A stretch of DNA of 51,592 nucleotides from Betaproteobacteria bacterium UBA3031 (lineage in GTDB: Bacteria > Pseudomonadota > Gammaproteobacteria > Burkholderiales > Eutrophovitaceae). Location of the stretch: the NCBI GenBank assembly GCA_002367635.1, contig DFDI01000065.1, forward strand, positions 1 to 51,592. Direction: 5' to 3'. Both the position numbers and the translations under genes were made by a program. Positions within the stretch are counted from its first letter, which is position 1. Each line of letters begins with the position of its first letter. The notes beneath the pieces are model-generated. The model was given only the letters and a program-made list of their open reading frames with translations, had not been told where the DNA came from and did no database searches. Shown here in pieces: positions 9,637 through 18,062 of this stretch.

Positions 9637-10818
9637 ATGCATGCTTTTTCTCTATCAGGGATTGCTTTTAAAGTTTTAATCGTCAGCTCCTTATCTCTAT
9701 CTCAAGCTTGGTCGATTGATCTTGACGCCTCATGTAACACCCCAGGAACTTGGGTTATTCCAGACGACCCGGATTTATTCCCCGTCAAGCATTCATCGGT
9801 CCTCAGTGGTGCCGAAGACATGGATTTCATTTTGTTAGGCGAGCAACATGACTTAGCCCCTCACCATCGTTGGCAAACTCAAATGCTCTCAGCGTTACTC
9901 GCCCAAAAAGATCACATTGCAATTGGCTTGGAAATGCTGCCGCGCGCGAGCCAACCTACGTTAGATTCCTGGGTTAACGGAGAATTAACATTAAAAGAAT
10001 TTTTGTCACAGTCAAATTGGTATGACTTGTGGCGCTTTGATATCGAGCTCTATGCCCCAATATTAAACTTCGCTAGGGACAACCAAGTCCCATTGTATGC
10101 ACTAAACATATCGAAAGAACTTATATCGGAAGTATCTGCGAATGGGTGGCATGCAAATAGCGCAAAGACGGATCTAGATATCTCAGAGCCCGCTCCTGCC
10201 TCTGCAAGGTATCGCGCAGCACTTACAGAAGTTTTTCACCAACATGAGGGCAGTGACGACAAACAACTGGATTACTTCATAGAAGCTCAGCTGACGTGGG
10301 ATCGAGCCTTCGCGGAAAGGTTAGTAAAGGCGAAAAAAGATACCTCTCGCGTAGTCGTTGGGATTCTCGGATCGGGACACTTAACATACGGCTACGGAGT
10401 AAAACACCAACTGAATTCGATTGATGACTTTAACATCTTGACCTGGATTCCAACAGCGTCTGGCAAACCATGCACTTCGTTAGATCTTAAGGACCAAGAT
10501 GGCAATTTAATCGCGGATGCAATATTCATAACACCAAAGATCTCCATGGAAAGTAAAAAACATAAATTAGGAGTTTTCTTAATCGATAGTGACAACGGAA
10601 TAGTAGTAGGCGATGTACTAGAAAACAGTATCGCAGCGCAATCAGGACTTCAAACGAACGACATCATTTTTGAAGTTGCTGGTCAAGCCGTCTCGACAAG
10701 CGCTGAACTGATTGCGCTGATTCAAAACCAAACGGCGGGTTACTGGTTGCCTATTAGAATCAAACGTAATGATCAACCCTTAGACCTCATCGCCAAAATA
10801 CCCCCTAATAATCATTAA
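9637..10818 (+). CDS. ChaN-like (DUF399) exported protein with C-terminal PDZ domain
   Basis: 393 residues. Residues 1-25 form a signal peptide ending near the SQAWS sequence. The ChaN domain covers about residues 40-270, with FILLGEQHD, AIGLEMLPRASQ, a WYDLWRFDIELYAPIL stretch and GSGHLTYGYG. ChaN proteins are haem-associated periplasmic or outer-membrane proteins whose exact role is unsettled. Residues about 305-385 (GIVVGDVLENSIAAQSGLQ, NDIIFEVAGQAV) form a PDZ domain, which usually binds protein C-termini. I see no lipobox cysteine at the signal cleavage region. The stop codon directly abuts the ATG of the following M1-like peptidase, so the two are surely cotranscribed and probably translationally coupled. 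Confidence 0.85.
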   Translation: MHAFSLSGIAFKVLIVSSLSLSQAWSIDLDASCNTPGTWVIPDDPDLFPVKHSSVLSGAEDMDFILLGEQHDLAPHHRWQTQMLSALLAQKDHIAIGLEMLPRASQPTLDSWVNGELTLKEFLSQSNWYDLWRFDIELYAPILNFARDNQVPLYALNISKELISEVSANGWHANSAKTDLDISEPAPASARYRAALTEVFHQHEGSDDKQLDYFIEAQLTWDRAFAERLVKAKKDTSRVVVGILGSGHLTYGYGVKHQLNSIDDFNILTWIPTASGKPCTSLDLKDQDGNLIADAIFITPKISMESKKHKLGVFLIDSDNGIVVGDVLENSIAAQSGLQTNDIIFEVAGQAVSTSAELIALIQNQTAGYWLPIRIKRNDQPLDLIAKIPPNNH

Positions 10819-12831
10819 ATGAAACTTTCTCGAATTCGCCTAGACCTAGGCGTTTGGTTCTTCAGCTTAATACTTGGATGCGGTTCATTACAAGTTCTTG
10901 CAACTGAAGTACCTCACGTAGTCCTTGATATCACATATGAAGAACATACAAGACAAGTACATATCCAAGCCAAAACCAACCTTTCACCACAATCACCAAA
11001 ATTCTTTTTATCAAAAGATGCAACGCTGTATTCTGTAGATACAACACGCCCTCTCGCAGTCGCAGTATCCCAATCAATTGACACGCACATCTTCTCTCTC
11101 ATTAACGGGCAGCGAGAAACCTCTGTAACAATCAAGTATTCCTTGATGCTGCCTGAATCAAACAAACCGGGCGTAATGGCTGACATGTCTGGTCGCGCAG
11201 ATTGGTCAGGAAGCTCCTCAGGAGCTTTCTTACCTGGCAGTAGAATTTGGTATCCATTTTTCAATAAGGCCAGCACGACGCATCTGACGGTTAAAACAAC
11301 ACGAGGGTTATTAGCAATTGCGCCCGGATTACAAACTGAGCAAAGAGAACAAGACAGTTATCAATTCAGCGTATTTGACATGCCTCAACCCATCGTCGGA
11401 ATAGACTTGATGATAGGCACTTGGGTTGTCAACAAAAAAATGATGTCTGGACTAAACAAAGAAATCACCATTCAAACCTACTTTAACGAAGGGAATAGCG
11501 ATTTATCCGAGGAATATTTGACACTTTGCGAACGTTACATACACTTTTACGAGAAGCTCATTGGTCCCTATCCTTACTCCAGCTTTACTGTTGTATCCAG
11601 CCCCTTCCCAACAGGACTAGGTATGCCTTCTTTAACTTATTTAAGCGAGAAAATATTAAAGTATCCGTTTATCAAAAATCGTTCATTGCCGCATGAAATA
11701 GTCCACAACTGGTGGGGCAACGGCATTCAACCGACGCACACTTCAGGCAATTGGTCAGAAGGGCTCACTACGTACTTAGCGGATTATTGGCAAGCCGAGT
11801 TAACCAATGAAGAACTTGCCAAAGAGATACGCTATGGGTGGCTCAGGGACTACGCATCGATCTCTAATGAGGACGAACGATCTCTTCATAATTTCACATC
11901 AAGGTATCACACGGCATCATCGACTATAGGCTACGGAAAAAGTGCAATGGTTTTCCATATGTTGAGGAACCTAATCGGAGATTCACAATTCATAAACTGT
12001 CTTCAAGAATTCTGGCTCCAGCACCAATTTGACTCAGCAGGCTTTCATGACATTCGAGATACGTGTCAAAAACACACATCAATCGATCTGACAAAATTTT
12101 TTGACTCATGGATTCCAAGTGTGGGTGCGCCAAGGATTAGCATAGAGTTAGGCAACGACGTCTCATCTAAACCACAACTATCTGCCAGTCAAAACGGAGG
12201 GTGGATCTTTGTTCTGGATGTTGAGATCTCATCACAAGAGGAGACACACAGCCTCACGTCACTCATAACTGACAGGTCGACGAAACTGAATCTACCCGAT
12301 ATTAAACGTAACTCTCTTCTCGTCAAAGTAGATCCTGATTTTAATGTGTGGCGAGAGCTATACCCTCATGAGCGAGTAAGTACTCTACGTGATTTTGTAG
12401 TTGCAAAACACCCCATCTATATCCAATTAAATCCAAATATTATTGATGGCTCAGAATTAATATCAAGTCATTTTCTTGAGCATCGAATAAAAGAAAAATA
12501 TCGTTATGAATTTAACAATCCGGAAAACGACATCACGATCGTTTTAGGGGGGGTTCATGAAATTATTGAACGCCTTAATAAATCGGGTGCCTCAATAGAC
12601 TTTGATGAGTTAGCTAGCAAGGTGGATTCGGAATTTCTCATGGTATCGACACACATCTCAAATACCCCTACCTTACTGATTGGCGTCTCCGCATCCATGA
12701 CGGAAGAGAAGCTAGCAATGCTCATTAGGCGCTCCCGTCATTATGGGAAGCACTCTTGGTTGTCGGTCAGCAAAACGGGGAAGACCCACAAGGGGCAGTG
12801 GTCCATCAAAGAGCAATACTTCGAATTCTGA
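10819..12831 (+). CDS. Exported M1-like (aminopeptidase N-type) zinc metallopeptidase
   Basis: 670 residues with an N-terminal signal peptide of about 28 residues. The zinc site is H292-E293-x-x-H296 within HEIVHNWWGN, with the third ligand E314 in GNWSEGLTTYLADYW, giving a 17-residue spacer as in the HNWWGNG subgroup of distant M1 peptidases. Upstream, FPTGLGMPSLTYL stands where the substrate-binding GAMEN-like motif is expected. A probable catalytic-support tyrosine lies in STIGYGKSAMVFHML. The C-terminal third (from about residue 430) is less recognisable. It should hydrolyse peptides outside the cytoplasm. It starts immediately after the stop of the ChaN/PDZ gene, suggesting a shared role in envelope protein turnover. 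Confidence 0.85.
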   Translation: MKLSRIRLDLGVWFFSLILGCGSLQVLATEVPHVVLDITYEEHTRQVHIQAKTNLSPQSPKFFLSKDATLYSVDTTRPLAVAVSQSIDTHIFSLINGQRETSVTIKYSLMLPESNKPGVMADMSGRADWSGSSSGAFLPGSRIWYPFFNKASTTHLTVKTTRGLLAIAPGLQTEQREQDSYQFSVFDMPQPIVGIDLMIGTWVVNKKMMSGLNKEITIQTYFNEGNSDLSEEYLTLCERYIHFYEKLIGPYPYSSFTVVSSPFPTGLGMPSLTYLSEKILKYPFIKNRSLPHEIVHNWWGNGIQPTHTSGNWSEGLTTYLADYWQAELTNEELAKEIRYGWLRDYASISNEDERSLHNFTSRYHTASSTIGYGKSAMVFHMLRNLIGDSQFINCLQEFWLQHQFDSAGFHDIRDTCQKHTSIDLTKFFDSWIPSVGAPRISIELGNDVSSKPQLSASQNGGWIFVLDVEISSQEETHSLTSLITDRSTKLNLPDIKRNSLLVKVDPDFNVWRELYPHERVSTLRDFVVAKHPIYIQLNPNIIDGSELISSHFLEHRIKEKYRYEFNNPENDITIVLGGVHEIIERLNKSGASIDFDELASKVDSEFLMVSTHISNTPTLLIGVSASMTEEKLAMLIRRSRHYGKHSWLSVSKTGKTHKGQWSIKEQYFEF

Positions 12832-12876
12832 CCCAGACGACTCATTAACTAACCTACCCCACATCACCGCTGCTAG

Positions 12877-13584
12877 TTATTGGTTTTTCAATTGGCAAAT
12901 CAAATTCTGAGCCAAAACGATCTGCGCCTTATCTAAAACATCTAGTCGGATATCAAACGGTGGGGTCAAATCAATACACAAAAAAGCAAACCCAATCGAT
13001 CTGTCGTTTAAACGCCTAAGAGCCTCTAAGTACAGTCCAGCCTGAATAAGATAGCCATTACGATCACGACTCTTAAGAAATCGTTTTTGGTTCTTCCCGG
13101 AAAATGTTTTCAAATCGACAACAAGATCCTGAGTAACAAGGTCCGGTCTTGCGCGCCACTGGCAACATAACTCGTCTTTCCAATAGATTGAGGTCTCCGC
13201 TTGCCCAGACTTGACCCATTTAGAAAACAAATGTTCGGACCAATGATTGAGTTTCTCTCGGGCTCCGTTAATGCGATGCAAGTCAGATTGGCCTAAGCAA
13301 TAACCTGACGATCTCTTAGTGCCCGCTAACCAGTCGTCTCTAAGTGTTGGTAGATCAAGCTCAAAATCCTCGGGTTCTTCTAGCATCAAACGGTGAAACA
13401 CGGAGCCTAACCCTACTCCCCTATCTCTCGAATTTCGAGCGCCTGTTGCTTCATAGTATCGAGATCTAAGATTAGAACTAGACACAAAATCCGTTCGAGC
13501 AAGATACTCATGAATAGTATCCTGAATAGCCAAACACTCACCAGGCTTGAGTATTAACGAAGAAATATTTGGGCGCCCGCTCAT
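12877..13584 (-). CDS. Stand-alone PD-(D/E)XK nuclease-like protein (RecE/DUF3799 type)
   Basis: About 235 residues. The core reads AETSIYWKDELCCQWRARPD, then LVVDLKTFS, then YLIQAGLYLEAL. This is the arrangement of the RecE-like PD-(D/E)XK exonuclease domain: acidic residue in RPD, D-x-K in VDLKT, and the YxxQAGLY helix motif. The N-terminal part carries GSVFHRLMLEEPEDF, also usual in that family. Such domains are normally found in phage or Rac recombination modules, but nothing phage-like is near. The longest frame starts at TTG 13602 and overlaps rlmJ by eight bases; I prefer ATG 13584. It is likely cotranscribed with rlmJ. The true substrate is unknown. Confidence 0.7.
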   Translation of the reverse strand: MSGRPNISSLILKPGECLAIQDTIHEYLARTDFVSSSNLRSRYYEATGARNSRDRGVGLGSVFHRLMLEEPEDFELDLPTLRDDWLAGTKRSSGYCLGQSDLHRINGAREKLNHWSEHLFSKWVKSGQAETSIYWKDELCCQWRARPDLVTQDLVVDLKTFSGKNQKRFLKSRDRNGYLIQAGLYLEALRRLNDRSIGFAFLCIDLTPPFDIRLDVLDKAQIVLAQNLICQLKNQ

Positions 13585-13594
13585 ACTCACGGGC

Positions 13595-14431
13595 TCAATC
13601 AATTAATTGGTTTATTAGTCGACCTTCTCCCGACGAATCTAATCTTGGCAATAACCAACCTCCAATCACATCTACAAGCGCGTCAAATTGGTAAGGGGGA
13701 TTAACTATCAAAACCCCACATGCATTCATGAGGCCTGGAAACTTAGTTTTTGATAGACAAATCTCTGCTCGAAGTATCAATTTATTCCCACGCGTCTTAA
13801 GTTTTCGAATTAACCGAAATGTAACCTCGTCGTTCATCACGGGATACCAAACTGCAAAAACTCCTGTGGAAAACTTTTTTAGCCCAAGTTCTAAAGAGGA
13901 TGCAACGCGATCAAACTCTGCAGGACGATCATAGGAGGGGTCCATAAAGATCAGACCTCGACGCTCATCAGGCGGCAGTACGGACTTAGTCAGCGAGAAC
14001 CCATCCTCAATGCGAACCGAAGTTCGAGGCCACCCTCGGACTACCCCTCTCAATTGCTCCGCATCTGAAACATTAAATTCATTAAGGACTAGACGATCGC
14101 TAGACCGCAATAAGCTGCGCGCAATAACTGGAGACCCTGGATACCATCTGAGCAATCTATTCTCATTATTGAGCTTAAGTATTCTTAGGTAAGGCTCCAT
14201 AGCTGTAGGGTAATCAGCAGGGTCAAAAACTTGACTCACTCCCTGGTTAAACTCTTTGTTTTTATCTGCCCATGGATGCATCAAATCGTAACGCCCCAAA
14301 CCCGCATGAGTATCCACATATACGATGGGTCGATCTTTTTTTTGCAAACTGATGATTAATTGCGACAGCAAGGCATGCTTAAAGACATCAGCAAAGTTAC
14401 CTGCATGAAAATAATGTCTGTACGCGAACAT
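13595..14431 (-). CDS. rlmJ: 23S rRNA (adenine2030-N6)-methyltransferase
   Basis: 278 residues. RlmJ uses SAM to methylate N6 of A2030 in 23S rRNA. It starts with MFAYRHYFHAGNFADVFKH, the highly conserved RlmJ N-terminus, followed by YVDTHAGLGRYDL (SAM-binding motif I) and FMDPSYDRPAEFDRV, the N6-amino-methyltransferase motif IV with DPSY in place of the commoner DPPY. The C-terminal KFPGLMNACGVLIVNPPYQF also matches. The length is normal. It sits directly upstream of the nuclease-like gene on the same strand, and about 20 bases downstream of the MazG-like gene. Confidence 0.93.
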   Translation of the reverse strand: MFAYRHYFHAGNFADVFKHALLSQLIISLQKKDRPIVYVDTHAGLGRYDLMHPWADKNKEFNQGVSQVFDPADYPTAMEPYLRILKLNNENRLLRWYPGSPVIARSLLRSSDRLVLNEFNVSDAEQLRGVVRGWPRTSVRIEDGFSLTKSVLPPDERRGLIFMDPSYDRPAEFDRVASSLELGLKKFSTGVFAVWYPVMNDEVTFRLIRKLKTRGNKLILRAEICLSKTKFPGLMNACGVLIVNPPYQFDALVDVIGGWLLPRLDSSGEGRLINQLID

Positions 14432-14453
14432 ATCTAGATAAGCTGCCTTGAAC

Positions 14454-14810
14454 TCACTTGAGGCCGGTATACTTTTTATTAGTCCCCTTACTCAAAGCTA
14501 TAGGGTATTTTTTTTGATTAAGTGATATTTTTTTAAGGCTAGCATCTATCAGGTCAATCTCGAGCACATCTGCCAAGCGAACTAGGTATAGAAGTATATC
14601 CGCCATCTCAAAAGAGACCTCCAACTTTTTGGACTCATCGAGTCGGGAGGATTCCGGCTCGCTGAGCCACTGAAAATGTTCCAGCAACTCACCTGCCTCG
14701 GCCGACAATGCCATTGATAAATTCTTAGGACTATGAAACTGCTCCCAATCACGATCCTTTGCGAACTTTCTCAGCTCTAGAACCAACGTTTTTAATCCAG
14801 TCGTAGTCAT
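14454..14810 (-). CDS. MazG-like nucleotide pyrophosphohydrolase
   Basis: 118 residues. The all-alpha NTP pyrophosphohydrolase motif is clear: SAEAGELLEHFQW with E38 and E41, then FEMADILLYLVRLADVL with E68 and D71, which together bind the magnesium ions. The length and the RS21-C6/MazG-like arrangement indicate a house-cleaning enzyme that hydrolyses NTPs or dNTPs to the monophosphate and PPi; dCTP-type substrates are common for this subgroup but cannot be told here. It starts at ATG 14810. It lies between the molybdenum-carrier-like gene and rlmJ, all on the minus strand with gaps of about 20-30 bases, so the four genes may form one operon. Confidence 0.85.
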   Translation of the reverse strand: MTTTGLKTLVLELRKFAKDRDWEQFHSPKNLSMALSAEAGELLEHFQWLSEPESSRLDESKKLEVSFEMADILLYLVRLADVLEIDLIDASLKKISLNQKKYPIALSKGTNKKYTGLK

Positions 14811-14838
14811 GCTGGGGATAAAACGAATTCAATACGTT

Positions 14839-15594
14839 TTACGTCAAATCCGGCTGGGAGTCAGTAGGCTTGCGCGGTGATCGTCTTCCTGTCCCACGCC
14901 TTCTCCTTTGTCCAGACCGCCTCGATTCACTCGGTATTCCACTTGCGTCTCCACCTTGCTCTCCCGAAGGAGCTCGCGAAGATCTATCACCACCCGAACC
15001 AGCATCTACCGTCTTTCTCATTTGCGGTCTCGATGGATTACGCGGCTTTGGACCCAGACCAAGAAGTGCACCTACCGCTTCATAGCCGAAACGATGAGCA
15101 CGATCAGATGCACTTGCCTTAGGGCCAATAATATGGAGCGTCATCAACCCTTTGTCTTTAATGAAGTCAGCAATAACTTTCGCAGCTTGCCCTGACTGGA
15201 GATCTCCACCGTCTATCAAGCGGTACGGTTTCCCAAGTTGAACACAGTAATCGAGCGCCTCTTCGGGTTCATCTTCAATATCGTGAAAATAAATAACCGC
15301 TGTCCCATCACTCTGTTTAACATTTTGTCGAATGCTCTCACTGGTGTTCTCTCCCACCAACTCGACCACCGGATAATTATCAGGGATAAACCCATCCTCC
15401 GCCATTCGACCTTCGGCACACGCTCCCCCACATTCCGCACCCAATTCAATCGCAGCATCAAGCACACCACGACCAACACCGGTTTGGGCATTCGATACTA
15501 TCTTCAATCGGCCACTTTGGAGTCCGGAAATTCCAGATTGACCAGAAGGGGGAGGGGGTTTCTTAAAGCGAAAATCTCTGCTGTTTCTTGACAC
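14839..15594 (-). CDS. Putative molybdenum-carrier-like Rossmann protein with basic tail
   Basis: 251 residues. Residues about 28-180 resemble the putative molybdenum carrier family (a LOG-like Rossmann fold): LKIVSNAQTGVGRGVLDAAI, ELGAECGGACAEGRMAEDG, then DGTAVIYFHD and GKPYRLIDGG. The usual GGQTGVDR is altered here to NAQTGVGR, losing an acidic residue, so ligand binding may differ. Residues from about 185 onward are low-complexity and strongly basic (SGQRRRRGTGRRSPRK), suggesting nucleic-acid contact or disorder. The start is GTG 15594 with GAGG five bases upstream. A 14-base dyad lies about 43 bases upstream and could be its operator. The family function itself is weakly established. Confidence 0.65.
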   Translation of the reverse strand: MSRNSRDFRFKKPPPPSGQSGISGLQSGRLKIVSNAQTGVGRGVLDAAIELGAECGGACAEGRMAEDGFIPDNYPVVELVGENTSESIRQNVKQSDGTAVIYFHDIEDEPEEALDYCVQLGKPYRLIDGGDLQSGQAAKVIADFIKDKGLMTLHIIGPKASASDRAHRFGYEAVGALLGLGPKPRNPSRPQMRKTVDAGSGGDRSSRAPSGEQGGDASGIPSESRRSGQRRRRGTGRRSPRKPTDSQPDLT

Positions 15595-16118
15595 CTAAAC
15601 CTCGACTAACAGGAACAATGGGGAGAACATGAGCGTCCCTAACATTAGGGGCTACCACGTTCAATGAACAAACATACAAATTTTTTATAATCTTTAACTA
15701 GCTGATGTGCCGAATAATCGATCGCAGAGCATTGAAAATAATACCCCGCTCTACGGTTGCAATCCGCCCTAGCTCATTCGTTTTTTAAATTTAAGAACAA
15801 CTGGCAAAATCTTTGCCAAGTCTTCTGTAATCCCGAGGGCTTTTTGGTCACGCAGAGAGCTAGCTATAAGAACTAATTTCCATCACTTTTTGAGGGGCCT
15901 GACTCGGAATTTAAGCCCAAAGTGGTTCTTTGCTCTATTTCGTATGGATTAATGTAACACTTTTTACGAATCTGTCAAATTATTAATAAAATGCAGCACG
16001 CATACACTCATCCCTCCAACATTCGATACCTAAGTGGTACTTTGTCGAACTTGCCAACCTTTGATATCCTTATCGCTGATAGAAAAATTTAAACCCTATT
16101 GCAAGGAGTAATCATTCA
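15595..16118. other. 524-base gene-free divergent region with small dyads
   Basis: No convincing reading frame on either strand. It contains a perfect dyad CCCTAA-CA-TTAGGG at 15637-15650, a weak AGAGC/GCTCT pair (15726-15730 and 15748-15752), a 7-bp hairpin TGGCAAA-ATC-TTTGCCA at 15802-15818, and a 13-base near-repeat (AAGTGGTTCTTTG at 15920-15932 and AAGTGGTACTTTG at 16032-16044, one mismatch). The right end holds a promoter for the next gene. It is the only gap above 300 bases in the window; a small RNA is possible but not demonstrated. Confidence 0.4.
16042..16070 (+). promoter_or_regulatory. Candidate sigma-70 promoter for the 131-residue protein
   Basis: TTGTCG (16042-16047) and TATCCT (16065-16070) with a 17-base spacer, each four of six to consensus. 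The second copy of the 13-base near-repeat overlaps the -35 box. Shine-Dalgarno AAGGAG is at 16103-16108, ten bases before the ATG. Confidence 0.4.
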
Positions 16119-16514
16119 ATGGCTAACGAACAAAGATCAATTGACGAACTGAGCATGGACCAAGCCAATTTGTTTCGAGAAGAAACCGTCACAGATCGGC
16201 AAGTAGGCACAATACGCATATCAAATCCAATTACCACGAACGGAGATAATGATCCTGAACGACAAACGATTTATGCTGGAGAAACCCAAATCATGACGCC
16301 GATGGGGGCGCTTCCTATTGCTTTTCAAATAGAAGCGAAGTCATTATCAGAAGCTGTAGAAAAATATGGTGACGCTGGCAAAGTTGCTGTAGAAAAAGCA
16401 ATTAAGGAGCTCCAAGAAATGCGACGAGAACAAGCCTCATCGATCGTTTTGCCTGGAAGTATGCCAGGAGGAATCTCAGGCGCAGGCCCTGGCGGTGGAT
16501 TTAAACTACCCTAA
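16119..16514 (+). CDS. Conserved hypothetical cytoplasmic protein
   Basis: 131 residues, hydrophilic, without signal peptide or membrane helix. I do not recognise a named domain with confidence, although a proteobacterial family of similar small cytoplasmic proteins exists in my memory. Visible parts are MDQANLFREETVTDRQVGTI, an ETQIMTPMGALPIAFQIEA segment that looks beta-rich, a charged helix (residues about 80-110, LSEAVEKYGDAGKVAVEKAI) and a glycine/proline-rich tail (GSMPGGISGAGPGGG). It has its own strong Shine-Dalgarno and a plausible promoter, and stands alone, convergent with the CoA-transferase gene with only eight bases between stops. It may be well expressed; the function is unknown. 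Confidence 0.7.
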   Translation: MANEQRSIDELSMDQANLFREETVTDRQVGTIRISNPITTNGDNDPERQTIYAGETQIMTPMGALPIAFQIEAKSLSEAVEKYGDAGKVAVEKAIKELQEMRREQASSIVLPGSMPGGISGAGPGGGFKLP

Positions 16515-16522
16515 AAAAAGGG

Positions 16523-17719
16523 TCAGGATGATCCGTCTGAAACCGCACCGATCCGGATTAAATCATTAATTTGGTCCTCACTGTACGCGAGCTCGTTCAA
16601 CACCTCTCGCGTATGCTGGCCCAAGGTTGGTGCCGGAGTGACTCTCTCTGGTGATGAATGAGACCAATTGCTGGGCGTCTTTATCGCGTACAAACTGCCT
16701 TCAGTTGGGTGTTCTTCATTAATGAAAAACCCTGTCTCTCGGAGATGGTCATCCGACAACAAGTCGTCTACGGTATTCATTTTAGCCACAGGAACATCAA
16801 CGTCCTGAAAAAATGACATCCAATAGTCCGTATCCTCATCTTTAATCATCTCTGATAGAAGATCATATATCTCACCAATATTTGCGGCTCGAGCGGAATG
16901 CGTTATAAACTTTGGATCATTCATCATTTCAGGTCGATTCATGGCCGCCCAAAACCTAGTCCATTGCGCTTCGTTATACACTAAGGCGCAAATAAATCCA
17001 TTTTTCGTCTCATAAACGCGTCGGTGTTTTAGCCGTTCATAGCCAGAAGGTCCGATCGGGGGTTTAAAACTCAGGCCAGCCATGTGATCCCCCAACACGA
17101 AGTGTGATATCGACTCAAACATTGGAACCTCTACCGATTGACCTCGACCCGACTTCTCCCGCTGATATAAGGCTGCTGTTACGGCATAAACAGCATGCAA
17201 TCCAGTCACGCGGTCTGCAAAATTAAGAGGTACATAACGAGGTGTTTCCTGACCTTCCTTCGAAACAAGCCAAGGCACGCCGGTGCTGCCTTGAATCAGA
17301 TCATCATAAGCCGCCCGCCCCGCTCGAGGGCCACTTTCTGAGTACCCATAAGCGCCCACGTAGATAATATTTGGGTTCAGCGCACTCACATCATCGTAAG
17401 CCAACCCCAATCGCTCCATAGCATTTGGTCTCACGTTGTAAATTAAAACGTCGCTGCGCAAAATTAACTTTTTAATAACGTCAATCCCAGAGGGATGTTT
17501 CAAATCAACAGCAATACCCTTTTTTCCACGGTTCAAATGTAAGTACAAATGCCCCATATGAGGATTTGCCATAGGCCCGACGTCCCTCATATTATCACCT
17601 GAGAAGGACTCAACTTTAACCACCTCCGCACCTAACTCGGCCAGTATTTGGGTCGCGAAAGGGCCCATGACTACAGACGTTAGATCTAGAATTTTGACAC
17701 CGTCAAGAGGGCCTGACAT
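16523..17719 (-). CDS. CaiB/BaiF (class III) CoA-transferase
   Basis: 398 residues. Family III CoA transferases move CoA between carboxylic acids through an aspartyl-CoA intermediate. The N-terminus, GVKILDLTSVVMGPFATQIL then LGAEVVKVES, is the family Rossmann start, followed by NRGKKGIAVDLKHPSG. The catalytic aspartate is probably D139 in RAAYDDLIQGSTG. The C-terminal PAPTLGQHTREVL motif is also typical. Start ATG 17719 follows GAGGTAG. The substrate cannot be told from sequence; members include formyl-, carnitinyl-, succinyl- and 2-methylacyl-CoA enzymes. It is followed on the other strand by a convergent hypothetical gene, and infA lies upstream in the same direction. Confidence 0.9.
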   Translation of the reverse strand: MSGPLDGVKILDLTSVVMGPFATQILAELGAEVVKVESFSGDNMRDVGPMANPHMGHLYLHLNRGKKGIAVDLKHPSGIDVIKKLILRSDVLIYNVRPNAMERLGLAYDDVSALNPNIIYVGAYGYSESGPRAGRAAYDDLIQGSTGVPWLVSKEGQETPRYVPLNFADRVTGLHAVYAVTAALYQREKSGRGQSVEVPMFESISHFVLGDHMAGLSFKPPIGPSGYERLKHRRVYETKNGFICALVYNEAQWTRFWAAMNRPEMMNDPKFITHSARAANIGEIYDLLSEMIKDEDTDYWMSFFQDVDVPVAKMNTVDDLLSDDHLRETGFFINEEHPTEGSLYAIKTPSNWSHSSPERVTPAPTLGQHTREVLNELAYSEDQINDLIRIGAVSDGSS

Positions 17720-17813
17720 AACACTACCTCATTCAATCGTAGACTAAAGTCTCCACCTCGGTAAAGATTCTGTCAGGTTTCTGAAATATTTCAATTAATA
17801 CTTTTAACGGCAG

Positions 17814-18062
17814 TTACCTTGCTGGAGGTGCTGCAGGTCTATCCTCTCGATGTCGGAAGTTAATACGCGCCTTGGTTAAATCATAGGGAGAGATCTCAAC
17901 CGAAACTCGGTCACCCGCAGTGATTCGAATTCTATTTTTGCGCATTTTCCCAGAAGCATAAGCAATGACCTCAATGCCATTTTCAAGCTCAACCCTAAAG
18001 GTCGTATTGGGCAACACCTCTTGAACAGTGCCGTCCATTTCAATTAATTCTTCCTTCGCCAT
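17814..18062 (-). CDS. infA: Translation initiation factor IF-1 (betaproteobacterial second type)
   Basis: 82 residues. IF-1 binds the 30S A site during initiation. The S1/OB fold is complete: MAKEELIEMDGTVQEVLPNT, FRVELENG, IAYASGKMRKNRIRI, GDRVSVEISPYDLTKARI. The extended tail NFRHREDRPAAPPAR is the mark of the additional IF-1 found in betaproteobacteria, distinct from the shorter ribosomal-cluster copy. No other ribosomal gene is nearby, which fits that second-copy type. Start ATG 18062 has AAGGGG five bases upstream. It is divergent from the methyltransferase gene, with about 190 bases between. Confidence 0.95.
   Translation of the reverse strand: MAKEELIEMDGTVQEVLPNTTFRVELENGIEVIAYASGKMRKNRIRITAGDRVSVEISPYDLTKARINFRHREDRPAAPPAR

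Noticed and set aside
12877..13602. Prophage remnant, because of the RecE-like nuclease
   Set aside because: No integrase, recombinase, structural gene, attachment site or change in base composition was seen around it.
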